NCBI GenBank assembly: GCA_035308905.1
Contig: DATGFS010000015.1
Span: 1 to 34,896 of the forward strand
Length of the DNA: 34,896 bases
Direction of reading: 5' to 3'
Source: a bacterium
GTDB lineage: Bacteria > Sysuimicrobiota > Sysuimicrobiia > Sysuimicrobiales > Segetimicrobiaceae
Part shown: piece by piece, positions 26,396 to 34,623 of the stretch
Position numbering within the stretch: position 1 is the stretch's first letter
Layout of the letters: each line of letters begins with the position of its first letter
Made by a program: the position numbers and the translations under genes
Notes under the pieces: model-generated
The model's database searches: none
What the model was told of the DNA's origin: nothing
What the model saw: the letters and a program-made list of their open reading frames with translations, nothing else

Positions 26396-27412
26396 GTGCG
26401 CCCTCGGCTTGTCATCGCCGCCGCGCTCGCGGCCGTCCTCAGCCTGACGATCACCGTCCCCGGGGCCGTGGCCCAGGCGCCCACGGTGATCCGCGTGGGC
26501 ACCTTGAAGCTCGTCGGCGGCGCGCCGCTGTTCTGGGGCGCCCAGCAGGGATATTTCCGCCAGGAAGGCCTGCAGATCCAGTTTGTGTACTTCGGCGCCG
26601 CGGCGCCGGTCGCCACCGCGACCGTCACGGGAGACGTCGACGTCGGCGCGACCGGGATCACCGGTACCCTCTTCAACCTGGCCGCCGGCGGCGGCAAGAT
26701 CTACCTCGTCGCCGACCGCGGCCAGGAGCGTCCCGGCTATCCGCTCAACGCCGTCGTGGTCACGAAGACGACGTACGCCTCGGGCGTGCGGTCGCTGCGG
26801 GACCTGCGCGGGAAACGGATCGGCATCACGACGCTCGGCTCGACGTTCCATTACCAGATCGCGAAGCTCCTCGAGCGCGAGTCCCTGACGCTCCGGGACG
26901 TTCAGCTGGTGCCGCTGCGCGAGGTCAATCTCGTCGCTGAGGCGCTGCGCACCGGCCAGATCGACGCGGCGCTGCTCTCCCCGCCGTGGGGCGCGGCCGC
27001 GGAGCAGGACGGCTGGGGCAAGATTCTGTTCTACGCGGGCGACCGGATCGTCAATCAGGTGACCGGCGTGTTCTACGGCGCGCGGCTGCACGGCGACCAC
27101 GCGCTCGGCGACCGGTTCATGCGGGGATACGTGCGCGCGACCCGCGACTACTTCGACGCGTGTCTCCGCCGGCCGCCGCGCGGCGCGTGCGCGCCGATCG
27201 TCGCGGTCACCGCGCGGACGATCGACCAGCCGGAAGCGGCCGTCGCGAAGTCGCTGCCGTACATCGATCGAAATGCGCGCCTCTATCTCCTCGATCTCGA
27301 GCGGCAGGAGGCCTGGTACGTTCAAAACGGTATGGCCGCCCGCTACGTACCGCTCGACCAATTCGTCGACTCGACCTTCGTGAACGACGCCGTGCGATCG
27401 CTCGGGCCGTAG
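26396..27412 (+). CDS. ABC importer substrate-binding protein (NMT1/SsuA type)
   Basis: 338 residues from GTG 26396, with GGAGG at 26386-26390. Sec signal peptide: LVIAAALAAVLSLTITVPG followed by AVA-QA cleavage near residue 26. The mature protein has VIRVGTLKLVGGAPLFWGAQQG, the YFRQEGLQIQFVYF lobe-1 strand, DVDVGATGITGTLFNLA, the hinge VRSLRDLRGKRIGITTLGS and ALRTGQIDAALLSPPWG, all matching the NMT1/SsuA/TauA fold. Ligands in the family include alkylsulfonates, taurine, thiamine precursors and aromatic acids. ATPase and permease genes follow directly, so this is the binding protein of a complete importer. It differs from the orphan binding protein at 9040. The neighbouring hydrolases suggest, but do not prove, an aromatic or lactone-related substrate. 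Confidence 0.93.
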   Translation: MRPRLVIAAALAAVLSLTITVPGAVAQAPTVIRVGTLKLVGGAPLFWGAQQGYFRQEGLQIQFVYFGAAAPVATATVTGDVDVGATGITGTLFNLAAGGGKIYLVADRGQERPGYPLNAVVVTKTTYASGVRSLRDLRGKRIGITTLGSTFHYQIAKLLERESLTLRDVQLVPLREVNLVAEALRTGQIDAALLSPPWGAAAEQDGWGKILFYAGDRIVNQVTGVFYGARLHGDHALGDRFMRGYVRATRDYFDACLRRPPRGACAPIVAVTARTIDQPEAAVAKSLPYIDRNARLYLLDLERQEAWYVQNGMAARYVPLDQFVDSTFVNDAVRSLGP

Positions 27413-27434
27413 CCCGCGTGCGCCGGCGCGGGCG

Positions 27435-28211
27435 ATGAGGATCCGCTTCGAAGGCACGTCCAAGGAGTACGCCCGCCGGGACGGCGGCGCGCTCGCGGCG
27501 CTCGCAGGCATCGACCTCACGGTGGCGAGCGGCGAATTCGTCGCGATCGTCGGCCCGAGCGGCTGCGGGAAATCGACCCTGCTGCTGCTGGCCGCGGGGC
27601 TTCTGCCCGCCTCGGCCGGCCGCATCGTCTTCGAGGGAGAGCGCGCCGGACGGCCGCTGACCGCCCTCGTCTTTCAGGAATTCGCGCTGTTCGAGTGGCG
27701 CACCGTGCTGCAGAACGTGGCATTCGGCCTGGAGGTGCGGCGCGTGCCCGCCGCGGAGCGCGACCGGCTCGCGCACGAGTACATCCGGCTGGTGGGTCTC
27801 GACGGCTTCGAGACGCGGTATCCGTCCGAACTCTCCGGCGGGATGCGGCAGCGGGTCGGGATCGCCCGCGCGCTGTGCGTCGATCCGGCCATTCTCCTGA
27901 TGGACGAGCCGCTCTCCGCGCTGGACGCGCAGACGCGGCAGCTGATGCAGGATGAGATTCTCGGAATCTGGGAACGCAGCCGGAAGACCGTCCTGTATGT
28001 CACGCACAACATCCAGGAGGCGGCGTATCTCGCCGACCGCATCACCGTGCTGTCGCGGCGGCCGGGGCGCATCCGGGCGGTGGTCCCGGTACCGTTCCCA
28101 CGGCCCCGGCGCGAGACCCTGCTCGCCGACGCGGCCTTCGGCCGGTTCACGCAGGACGTGTGGTCGATGATTCGCGACGAGGCCAGGACCGCGATGCGCG
28201 AGGGCGCCTAG
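27435..28211 (+). CDS. ABC importer ATPase (SsuB/TauB type)
   Basis: 258 residues with all nucleotide-binding motifs: Walker A GPSGCGKST (40-48), Q-loop Q81 in VFQEFALFEWRTVLQNV, signature LSGGMRQRVGIARAL (133-147), Walker B ILLMDEPLSALD (153-164) and the switch His191. The L-F-E-W-R/P-W segment after the Q-loop is typical of the nitrate/sulfonate/taurine importer ATPases. It is 22 nt downstream of the binding protein, and its TAG is followed at once by the permease GTG. Confidence 0.95.
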   Translation: MRIRFEGTSKEYARRDGGALAALAGIDLTVASGEFVAIVGPSGCGKSTLLLLAAGLLPASAGRIVFEGERAGRPLTALVFQEFALFEWRTVLQNVAFGLEVRRVPAAERDRLAHEYIRLVGLDGFETRYPSELSGGMRQRVGIARALCVDPAILLMDEPLSALDAQTRQLMQDEILGIWERSRKTVLYVTHNIQEAAYLADRITVLSRRPGRIRAVVPVPFPRPRRETLLADAAFGRFTQDVWSMIRDEARTAMREGA

Positions 28212-29054
28212 GTGGCGGCCGGCGCCCGCGACGTGGCGGCCCGCGGGGCATCCGCGGGCGAGATCATCACCCTCGAGGCCGCGCCCGCGCCGGTTCCCGG
28301 CGGCCGGCGGTACCGCGCCCTGCGGGTCGGGGCTATCGTGGCCGTGCTGCTGGTGTGGGAGGCGATAAGCCGGGCCCGCGCCGTGCCGGCCGTGTTCCTG
28401 CCGTCGCCCGAGGCCGTGGCCGCGGAGCTCGCGCATCTCGCGTCGACGGGCGACCTCTGGCGGAGCGTCGGCGCCAGCCTGGGCCGGATCGGCGCCGGCT
28501 TCGCCCTCGGCGGCGCCGCGGGCCTGATCGTCGGGGTGCTCGTCGGCGTCTCCCGTCGCGCGGAGGCGGTCGCGGACCCGCTCATCGCCGCCGTGTACCC
28601 GATCCCGAAGATCGCGCTCCTGCCGCTCCTCATCCTCTGGCTCGGGATCGGCGAGGCGCCGAAGATCGCGCTCATCGCCGTCGGCGCGTTCTTTCCCGTC
28701 GCGATCGGAACCGCCACCGCGATCCGCGACGTCGATCCGCTCCTCATCCGGGCGGCGCGGAGCTTCGGGGCGGGCCGCCTGCAGATCATCACGAAGGTGC
28801 AGCTGCCGGCCTCGGTGCCGATGGTGTTCGCGAGTCTGCGCCTCGCGGCGGGGATGTCGCTGCTTCTGGTGGTCTCCGCGGAGATGATCGCGGCCACCGC
28901 CGGAATCGGGTACCTGATTCTCTACGCCGGGGATCTCATGCAGACGTCGCGGCTCTTGGCGGGGATCGTCGTGCTGTCGGTGCTCGGCCTCCTGTCCACG
29001 GCCGGGCTCGCGACGCTGGAGCGGCGGCTGTTCCGCGGCCGCGCGCGCGGATAG
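28212..29054 (+). CDS. ABC importer permease (SsuC/TauC type)
   Basis: 280 residues from GTG 28212, directly after the ATPase stop. About 35 non-conserved residues precede the first membrane helix (LRVGAIVAVLLVWEAISR). Six helices follow; between them are FLPSPEAVAAEL, typical of the SsuC/TauC family, and the EAA loop AARSFGAGRLQIITKVQLPASVP that docks on the ATPase. An internal start after the non-conserved head is possible, but no better ribosome binding site is visible. It ends 8 nt before the convergent MEMO gene stop. Confidence 0.94.
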   Translation: MAAGARDVAARGASAGEIITLEAAPAPVPGGRRYRALRVGAIVAVLLVWEAISRARAVPAVFLPSPEAVAAELAHLASTGDLWRSVGASLGRIGAGFALGGAAGLIVGVLVGVSRRAEAVADPLIAAVYPIPKIALLPLLILWLGIGEAPKIALIAVGAFFPVAIGTATAIRDVDPLLIRAARSFGAGRLQIITKVQLPASVPMVFASLRLAAGMSLLLVVSAEMIAATAGIGYLILYAGDLMQTSRLLAGIVVLSVLGLLSTAGLATLERRLFRGRARG

Positions 29055-29062
29055 GCCGCGCC

Positions 29063-30343
29063 TTAGTCGAGGACGACCGCGGAAAACCCGACGAGCCCGC
29101 CCGCCGGATCGACGCCCTGGTCGTATCCCAGTACGCGCCCCGTGACGGGCGCGAGGAGCCGCAGCACGGTGTAGATCGCGCCCAACCCGCAGACGTGGCG
29201 GCGATTGCCGTCGGCGGTGACGGTCCGCCACCACCCTTCCGCGTCGCCGGCCTCCACATGGCGAAGCGCCGCGCGATCGGCGCCGGACGCGCGCCGCCCG
29301 AGCGCGGGCCCGACCGCCTCCTCATCGCCGAAGCGCGGCCCCACGTGGCTGAGATCCACGCCGCCGACCACACAGATAGGGCGCTTCGCGGCGGCGATCG
29401 CCTCGCGGAGCGCGCCGATGAACGCTTCGATCGCCGGGACGGCCGCGGGCGTGCCGTTCGCCGTGTGTGCGTCGAGCGGGCCGGTCAGCACCGGCAGCAC
29501 CGTGAAGGGACGCCCGCGCAGCATGTGCGCGAGCCACAACACTTGAAACTCGACCGAGTGCTCCCCGCGGTGGACCGGCTCCTCTTCGAGCGGATCGAAC
29601 GGGGCGCGCGTCGCGACGGCCTCCAGCAGCGCGCGGTCCACCTCGACGACCCCGAAGGGGGTCTCGTAGCCTTTCGCCGTCAGCACGTACGGCGCGGCCG
29701 AGCCCGCGTGCGCGACGCCGACGACCACGACGCAGACCCCCGCGGGAAGGCCGGCCAGCGCGGCATAGGCGCGGCCGTACATCGGGCCGCCGCGCGCGAA
29801 GTCGATGTGGGGCGCGAGGATGCCGCGCGGGGCGGCGGCGGGAGCAGAACCGTTGGCGGGGGGGCGCGCGCCGGCGAGGTAGCGCTCGAGCGCCGCCGCG
29901 CACGCCGCCGGGTCCGACGGATAGGCGGTGCCCGCGTGCGCCATCGGCCGGTGCGGCGCCGCCCGGTACGCGTCGGCGACGGCGCGCCGGCGGTCCGCGA
30001 GCACCGGACTGTCGAGCAGCCCGTGCGCGTCGAGATCCCGAACAATGCGGTCGAGCTCGGCGGACGGAAGCGGCAGACCGCCGGAGAGCCGCGTGTATTC
30101 GGCCTGGACCGCGCCGGCGTCCCGCAGGCCGTCCAGCAGCAGCGCGATCAGCATGATCGGCAGCGGCAGCAGCACGGGACCGTCGAGCAGGTCTTCGTAG
30201 TCGCGCGCGCACACGACCCGTTCGCCGTTCCACTCGGTCCTGATGAAGTCGAGCGCGCGGAGCCGCGGGAGCGGCCTCCGCTCACCGCCGGTCCCGCCGC
30301 GGGCGGCACCCTTCCCGTGGGACGTCTCGTCGCGCCGGGTCAT
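29063..30343 (-). CDS. MEMO-family protein (AmmeMemoRadiSam system protein B) with extra N-terminal domain
   Basis: 426 residues. Residues from about 133 to the end form a MEMO1/class III extradiol dioxygenase-like domain: H179 in LAPHIDFARGG, H212 in GVAHAGS, H333 in DLSHVGPRFGD and C385 in VCGLGAIYT correspond to the His/His/His/Cys cluster described for human MEMO1. The first 130 residues form a separate module with LRALDFIRTEWNGERVVCARD and DLLDGPVLLPLPIMLIALLLDG, which looks like a PqqD-type or winged-helix domain preceding MEMO in some bacterial members. The family often pairs with AMMECR1 and radical-SAM proteins; neither is in the window. The biochemical role in bacteria is not established. 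Confidence 0.88.
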   Translation of the reverse strand: MTRRDETSHGKGAARGGTGGERRPLPRLRALDFIRTEWNGERVVCARDYEDLLDGPVLLPLPIMLIALLLDGLRDAGAVQAEYTRLSGGLPLPSAELDRIVRDLDAHGLLDSPVLADRRRAVADAYRAAPHRPMAHAGTAYPSDPAACAAALERYLAGARPPANGSAPAAAPRGILAPHIDFARGGPMYGRAYAALAGLPAGVCVVVVGVAHAGSAAPYVLTAKGYETPFGVVEVDRALLEAVATRAPFDPLEEEPVHRGEHSVEFQVLWLAHMLRGRPFTVLPVLTGPLDAHTANGTPAAVPAIEAFIGALREAIAAAKRPICVVGGVDLSHVGPRFGDEEAVGPALGRRASGADRAALRHVEAGDAEGWWRTVTADGNRRHVCGLGAIYTVLRLLAPVTGRVLGYDQGVDPAGGLVGFSAVVLD

Positions 30344-30429
30344 GCTGTGATTGCCGCTTGGCCGGCCAATCCGCCTGCAGGCGGCCGGCCGGAGGAACGC
30401 GCCGCGGCCGCCCCGTATCTAGCGGTGCC

Positions 30430-31173
30430 ATGGACGGACGCCTCGGCGGCAAGGTTGCGTTGGTCACGGGCGGCGGCACCGGCATCGGGCGCGCGACGGC
30501 GCTGGCCCTCGCGGCCGAGGGCGCCGCGGTCGCGGTGAACTACAGCCGGTCGCGCGGGGACGCCGAGGAGACGGCCTCCGAGATCAACTCGCGGGGCGGC
30601 CGGGCGATCACCGCGGCCTGCGACATCTCGGACGAGCGCGGCGTCGACGCGATGATCGCGCGGGTCACCGCCGAGCTCGGCCGTCTTGACGTGCTCGTCA
30701 ACAACGCGGGCACGACCAAGTTCATCGACCACCGCAACCTCGAGGCGCTGACCGGGGACGTCTGGGACCGCATTCTCGCCGTGAACGTCAAAGGCACGTT
30801 CTTCTGCTCGCGCGCGGCGGCGCGCGCCATGACCGGCGGCGGCCGTATCATCAACATCGGGTCCGTCGCCGGAGTCCGGGGCAACGGCAGTTCGATCGCC
30901 TACGCCGCGAGCAAGGGCGCGATTCACACCATGACCCTGTCGCTCGCCCGCGCGCTTGCGCCGTCGATCACGGTGAACGCGATCGCGCCCGGGCTCATCG
31001 AGACCCGCTGGCATGGAGGACACGAGGCCGAGAACGCCGCCCGGGCGGCGAGGTTTCCCGTACAGCGGATCGGCCGCCCCGAGGACATCGCCCATATGGC
31101 CGTCGCGTTCGCGACGGCGGACAACTTCCTGACCGGCCAAATCATTGTCGTCGACGGCGGGGCGCTGCTCTAA
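30430..31173 (+). CDS. Short-chain dehydrogenase/reductase (FabG-like)
   Basis: 247 residues from ATG 30430. Classical SDR features are all present: TGGGTGIG cofactor loop (13-20), NNAG (about 91-94), the catalytic Ser of IGSVAG, YAASK, and IVVDGG at the end. VAVNYSRSR after strand 2 is typical of NADP(H)-preferring FabG-like enzymes, which reduce 3-oxoacyl or related ketones. The substrate cannot be read from the sequence. It is monocistronic here: the MEMO gene is divergent (86 nt away) and lexA has its own promoter and a hairpin in front of it. Confidence 0.92.
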   Translation: MDGRLGGKVALVTGGGTGIGRATALALAAEGAAVAVNYSRSRGDAEETASEINSRGGRAITAACDISDERGVDAMIARVTAELGRLDVLVNNAGTTKFIDHRNLEALTGDVWDRILAVNVKGTFFCSRAAARAMTGGGRIINIGSVAGVRGNGSSIAYAASKGAIHTMTLSLARALAPSITVNAIAPGLIETRWHGGHEAENAARAARFPVQRIGRPEDIAHMAVAFATADNFLTGQIIVVDGGALL

Positions 31174-31185
31174 AAGCAGGCGGGC

Positions 31186-31216
31186 CGCCCGGCGGGTGCA
31201 CAGCCGCCGCCGGGCG
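31186..31216 (+). terminator. Hairpin between the SDR gene and lexA
   Basis: CGCCCGGCGG (31186-31195) pairs perfectly with CCGCCGGGCG (31207-31216) around an 11-nt loop, 12 nt past the SDR stop. No T-tract follows, so termination would be weak or factor-assisted. The right arm ends 3 nt before the LexA box. Confidence 0.4.
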
Positions 31217-31219
31217 AAG

Positions 31220-31233
31220 CGAACAGGTGTTTG
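31220..31233 (+). promoter_or_regulatory. LexA (SOS) box of lexA
   Basis: CGAACAGGTGTTTG fits the Bacillus/actinobacterial LexA operator consensus CGAAC-RNRY-GTTYG/C at every defined position. It overlaps the first three bases of the lexA -35 element, so bound LexA would block RNA polymerase, giving the classic autoregulation. Confidence 0.85.
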
Positions 31234-31259
31234 CGTGGCGCCGGGTTCTATGCTATAAT
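31231..31259 (+). promoter_or_regulatory. lexA promoter with perfect extended -10
   Basis: TTGCGT (31231-31236), a 17-nt spacer and TATAAT (31254-31259), with TGC directly before the -10 making it an extended -10 (TGN-TATAAT). Transcription should start near 31266, about 43 nt before GTG 31309. Confidence 0.85.
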
Positions 31260-31308
31260 CCGTCCGCTCATTATCCGTGCCGGCGATCCGAAGCGAGGGA
31301 GGCAGCGC

Positions 31309-31923
31309 GTGGGCCGAGTCCTGACGAAACGCCAGCGCGAGATTCTCGGGTATCTGCTCGACAGCATGCAGCGCAAGGGCTACCCGCCGTCGGTGCGCGA
31401 GATCGGCGCGGCCCTTGGGTTGACGAGCAGCTCGACCGTGCACAGCCACCTCGCCGCGCTGGAGAAGAAGGGCTACATCCGGCGCGACCCCAGCAAGCCC
31501 CGGGCGATCGAGATCCTGAAGGACAGCGCGAGCCAGCCGCCCAAGCGCATGGTCAACGTGCCGGTCGTCGGGCGGATCGCCGCGGGTGCGCCGCTCCTGG
31601 CCGAGGAAAACATCGAGGACATCTTCCCCCTGCCCCGCGACTTCGTCCGCGAGGACGGCGCCTTCATTCTGCGCGTCCGCGGCGACAGCATGATCGAAGC
31701 GGGGATCTACGACGGCGACTTCATCGTCATCCGCCCGCAGGCGACCGCCTCGAACGGCGAAATCGTCGCGGCGCTCCTCGGCGAGGAGGCCACGGTCAAG
31801 CGCTTCTTCAAGGAACGGGACCACATCCGGCTGCAGCCCGAGAACAGCACGATGTCGCCCATCATCACGCGGGACGTGACGATCATCGGGAAAGCGGTCG
31901 CCCTGATCCGCCGGCTCTCCTAG
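31309..31923 (+). CDS. lexA: LexA SOS-response repressor
   Basis: 204 residues from GTG 31309, set by GGAGG at 31298-31302. The N-terminal winged helix has [15 protein letters not shown] and the recognition region [31 protein letters not shown], of the Gram-positive LexA type. The C-terminal S24 peptidase domain has the self-cleavage site Ala92-Gly93 ([11 protein letters not shown]), catalytic S127 (GDSMIEAGI) and K164 (ATVKRFFKE). On DNA damage, RecA filaments stimulate self-cleavage and de-repress the SOS genes. Its own promoter carries a matching LexA box. The gene converges with hflX across a strong hairpin. Confidence 0.97.
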   Translation: MGRVLTKRQREILGYLLDSMQRKGYPPSVREIGAALGLTSSSTVHSHLAALEKKGYIRRDPSKPRAIEILKDSASQPPKRMVNVPVVGRIAAGAPLLAEENIEDIFPLPRDFVREDGAFILRVRGDSMIEAGIYDGDFIVIRPQATASNGEIVAALLGEEATVKRFFKERDHIRLQPENSTMSPIITRDVTIIGKAVALIRRLS

Positions 31924-31924
31924 C

Positions 31925-31945
31925 GCCGGCCGGCTCACGGCCGGC
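31925..31945 (+). terminator. GC-rich hairpin just after lexA
   Basis: GCCGGCCG (31925-31932) and CGGCCGGC (31938-31945) form a perfect 8-bp stem with a 5-nt loop, directly after the lexA stop. No T-tract follows. Confidence 0.35.
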
Positions 31946-31986
31946 CGCCGTGTCATCGAAGTCGACCGCATCCCGACGGCATTCCC

Positions 31987-32014
31987 GGGGGCCGCCTCCT
32001 GCGAGGCGGCCCCC
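31987..32014. terminator. Bidirectional terminator between lexA and hflX
   Basis: A perfect 12-bp stem (31987-31998 with 32003-32014) around a CTGC loop lies between the convergent lexA and hflX stops. On the plus strand it is followed by a short GTCTT; there is no long T-tract on either side. Position and stability fit a shared terminator. Confidence 0.6.
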
Positions 32015-32048
32015 GCCGTCTTGGGGTCGACAACCACCGCGCCGGACA

Positions 32049-33413
32049 TCAGTGTGCCGTCCGCGCCGGGCGTCCGTCGACGTACGGCCGGAACGGTCCG
32101 AGGCCCGCGGTGGGGATCTCCGCTTCCACCACGATGCCGGCTTCGCCGTCTTCGCGCCGCACAACCCGTCCGGCCGTGTAGAGGCGCGAAAGGACCGCGA
32201 GGCGGTGGTACGGGATGACGAGCCGCACCCGCTCCACCGGTCCGGGCAGCGCGGCTCCGATCCGGCGCAGCAGATTCGCGAGGCCGACGCCGCGGACGGC
32301 GGAGACCGGCACTCCGTCGGGCTCCTCGGCCGTCACGTCGCGCAGCGCCTCGGGGGACAGCAGGTCGGCTTTGTTGAGGACGGTCACGCGCGGAGTGCCG
32401 GACGCGCCCAATTCGCGCAGCACCTGCTCCACGGCCTCGCGCTGCGCGGTCCAGCGCGGGTGGCCCGCGTCGATCACGTGGATCAGGAGGTCCGCCTCCG
32501 TCACCTCCTCGAGGGTGGCGCGAAACGCCGCGACGAGATCGTGCGGCAGCTTCTGGATGAAGCCGACCGTGTCGACAAGCAGCAGCGGGCGGCGATTCGG
32601 CAGGACGACCCGCCGGGTCGTCGGATCGAGCGTCGCAAACAGCTTGTCGGCGGTCAGCACATGCGCGCGGGTCAGCGCGTTGAGCAGCGTGGACTTGCCC
32701 GCGTTCGTGTAGCCGACGAGGACCGCCACCGGCAGGGCCGCGTCTTTCCGCGACTGCCGCTCGCGCTGCCGGTGCCGCTGCAGCGCGTTGATCTCCCGGC
32801 CCAGCGCGGTGATCCGCGTCCGAATACGCCGCCTGTCGACCTCCAGCTTGGTCTCGCCGGGGCCCCGCGTGCCGATCCCGCCGCCGAGCCGGGACAGCAG
32901 CACGCCCCGTCCGGCCAGCCGGGGCAGCAGGTAGGTCATCTGCGCCAGTTCGACCTGCAGGCGGCCTTCCCGCGTGCGCGCCCGCTGGGCGAAAATGTCG
33001 AGGACGAGCGCCGTACGGTCCAGCACCTTGGTGTCGAGCGCCCGCTCTAGATTTCGCTGCTGCGCGGGCGTGAGCTCGTGGTTGAAGATGACCACGTCCG
33101 CGCCGGCGGAGCGCACCCTGGAGCGGATTTCTTCCACTTTGCCGGCGCCGACCGCGGTCGCGGGATCGGGACGCGTGCGGTGCTGCACGACGATGCCGGC
33201 CACCGCGGCTCCCGCGGTGTCGGCGAGCCGGGCGAGTTCTTGGAGGGTCTCCTCGCCCGCGTCCTCCCGGGCCCCGATCATGCCGACGAGCAGCGCGCGC
33301 TCCGGGCCGCTGCGCGGCAGCCCGTCGGTGAGCGGACGGTCGCTCTCCTCGGAGGTCCCGGCGGCGAGGCCGCGGCGGAGCTTATGACCGAGCGGTGTGC
33401 CGGTGGTGCGCAT
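32049..33413 (-). CDS. hflX: HflX ribosome-associated GTPase
   Basis: 454 residues. The N-terminal HflX domain includes VGAGKVEEIRSRV (88-100) and FNHELTPAQQRNLE (110-123); a coiled region and the glycine-rich GGGIGTRGPGETKLE (177-191) follow. The GTPase domain has G1 GYTNAGKS (234-241), G3 DTVGF (281-285) and G4 NKAD (347-350). HflX binds the 50S subunit and splits or rescues stalled ribosomes after stress. A C-terminal extension beyond about 420 is present, as in many members. It starts 6 nt after the dapL stop, so they are probably co-transcribed. Confidence 0.97.
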   Translation of the reverse strand: MRTTGTPLGHKLRRGLAAGTSEESDRPLTDGLPRSGPERALLVGMIGAREDAGEETLQELARLADTAGAAVAGIVVQHRTRPDPATAVGAGKVEEIRSRVRSAGADVVIFNHELTPAQQRNLERALDTKVLDRTALVLDIFAQRARTREGRLQVELAQMTYLLPRLAGRGVLLSRLGGGIGTRGPGETKLEVDRRRIRTRITALGREINALQRHRQRERQSRKDAALPVAVLVGYTNAGKSTLLNALTRAHVLTADKLFATLDPTTRRVVLPNRRPLLLVDTVGFIQKLPHDLVAAFRATLEEVTEADLLIHVIDAGHPRWTAQREAVEQVLRELGASGTPRVTVLNKADLLSPEALRDVTAEEPDGVPVSAVRGVGLANLLRRIGAALPGPVERVRLVIPYHRLAVLSRLYTAGRVVRREDGEAGIVVEAEIPTAGLGPFRPYVDGRPARTAH

Positions 33414-33419
33414 CTTGGA

Positions 33420-34595
33420 TTATCGCGGGGACGCGGCCCGCAGATGGTCGCCGATGCGGCGAACCGCCTCTTCGAACCGCGCGTCCGGCGCGGTCAGCGA
33501 AATGCGGACGTACCCCTCGCCGTGCGCGCCGTAGCCGTTGCCGGGGGTGACGATCACGCCGGTGTGCTCGAGCAGATCCGTCGTGAAGGACACGGACGTG
33601 TGGCCGCGCGGCACCGGAATCCACAGGTAGAAGGTCGCCCGCGGACTCGGCACATCCAGCCCGATCTCCCGCAGTCCGCGCACGACCGTATCGCGCCGCC
33701 GCTGCCAGATCGCCACCCGCTCCCGCGTCGGCGCGTCCGGCCCGGTCAGGCCGGCGACCGCGGCGTCCTGGATCGCCACCCACTGCCCGCTGTCGATGTT
33801 GGTCTTGAGGGTGGCGAGTGCCTGGACCGCCTCCTTGTTGCCGACGACGAACCCGATCCGCCACCCCGTCATGCAGAACGTCTTGCTGAGCGAATGAAAC
33901 TCGATCGCGACGTCCTTGGCGCCGGGCGCCTCGAGGAAGCTCGGCGGCCGGTAGCCGTCGTAGGCGATCTCGGAGTACGTGTTGTCGTGGACGACGAGGA
34001 TGTTCCAGCGCCGCGCCAGCTCCACGACGCGCGTGAAGAAGGCGAGGTCGGTCGTCGCCCCCGTCGGGTTGTTGGGATAGTTCAGAAAAAACACGCGGGC
34101 GCGCCGCAGCACGTCCTCGGGGATGATGGAGAGGTCCGGCACCCACCCCTGCTCCCGCGTCATCACCACGGGGTAGACCTCGCCGTCGGCCATGAGGGTC
34201 GCGACGCTGTAGACGGGATACCCCGGGTCGCTCACGAGCGCCACGTCGCCGGGATTGACGAACACCCACGGCACGTGGGCGAGCCCCTCTTTGGAGCCGA
34301 TGAGCGCCAGCACCTCGCTGCCGGGGTCGAGGGCCACCCCAAACCGGCGCGCGTACCAGCCGGCGACGGCCTCGCGGAACTCCTTCGTTCCCTCGTAGGG
34401 CGGGTAGACGTGCGTGCGGGGATCCCGGGCGGCGCGCGTCAGCGCGTCGACGATGTGGTCGGGCGTCGGGAGGTCCGGATCGCCGATGGAGATGTTGATG
34501 ACGTCGACCCCGCGCGCCCGCAGCGCGGCGCGCTTCTTGTCGATGTCGGCAAACAAATACGGCGGAATCCGTTCCATCCGGCGCGCTACGCGCAT
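33420..34595 (-). CDS. dapL: LL-diaminopimelate aminotransferase (DapL-type class I PLP aminotransferase)
   Basis: 391 residues. Diagnostic segments are INISIGDPDLPTP (33-45), YPPYEGTKEFREAVAGWYARR (64-84), LIGSKEGLAH (98-107), NYPNNPTG (172-179), D204 for the pyridine nitrogen, and K238 in SLSKTFCMTGWRIG forming the Schiff base. These match DapL, which makes LL-2,6-diaminopimelate directly from tetrahydrodipicolinate and glutamate, bypassing the acyl-transfer steps of lysine and peptidoglycan synthesis. DapL occurs in Chloroflexi, some Firmicutes and several candidate phyla. Other class I aminotransferases (aspartate, alanine) are the alternative. The gene is 28 nt downstream of miaA, in the miaA-dapL-hflX order. 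Confidence 0.85.
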   Translation of the reverse strand: MRVARRMERIPPYLFADIDKKRAALRARGVDVINISIGDPDLPTPDHIVDALTRAARDPRTHVYPPYEGTKEFREAVAGWYARRFGVALDPGSEVLALIGSKEGLAHVPWVFVNPGDVALVSDPGYPVYSVATLMADGEVYPVVMTREQGWVPDLSIIPEDVLRRARVFFLNYPNNPTGATTDLAFFTRVVELARRWNILVVHDNTYSEIAYDGYRPPSFLEAPGAKDVAIEFHSLSKTFCMTGWRIGFVVGNKEAVQALATLKTNIDSGQWVAIQDAAVAGLTGPDAPTRERVAIWQRRRDTVVRGLREIGLDVPSPRATFYLWIPVPRGHTSVSFTTDLLEHTGVIVTPGNGYGAHGEGYVRISLTAPDARFEEAVRRIGDHLRAASPR

Positions 34596-34623
34596 CAGGC
34601 ACCTCCGTTCGCTGCTGCCGCCA

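Noticed and set aside
27207-30538. Long open frames on both strands over the importer and MEMO genes (minus 27207-29234, plus 28160-30538)
   Set aside because: Both are low-complexity Arg/Gly/Asp-rich translations antisense to well-supported genes; they are GC shadows.
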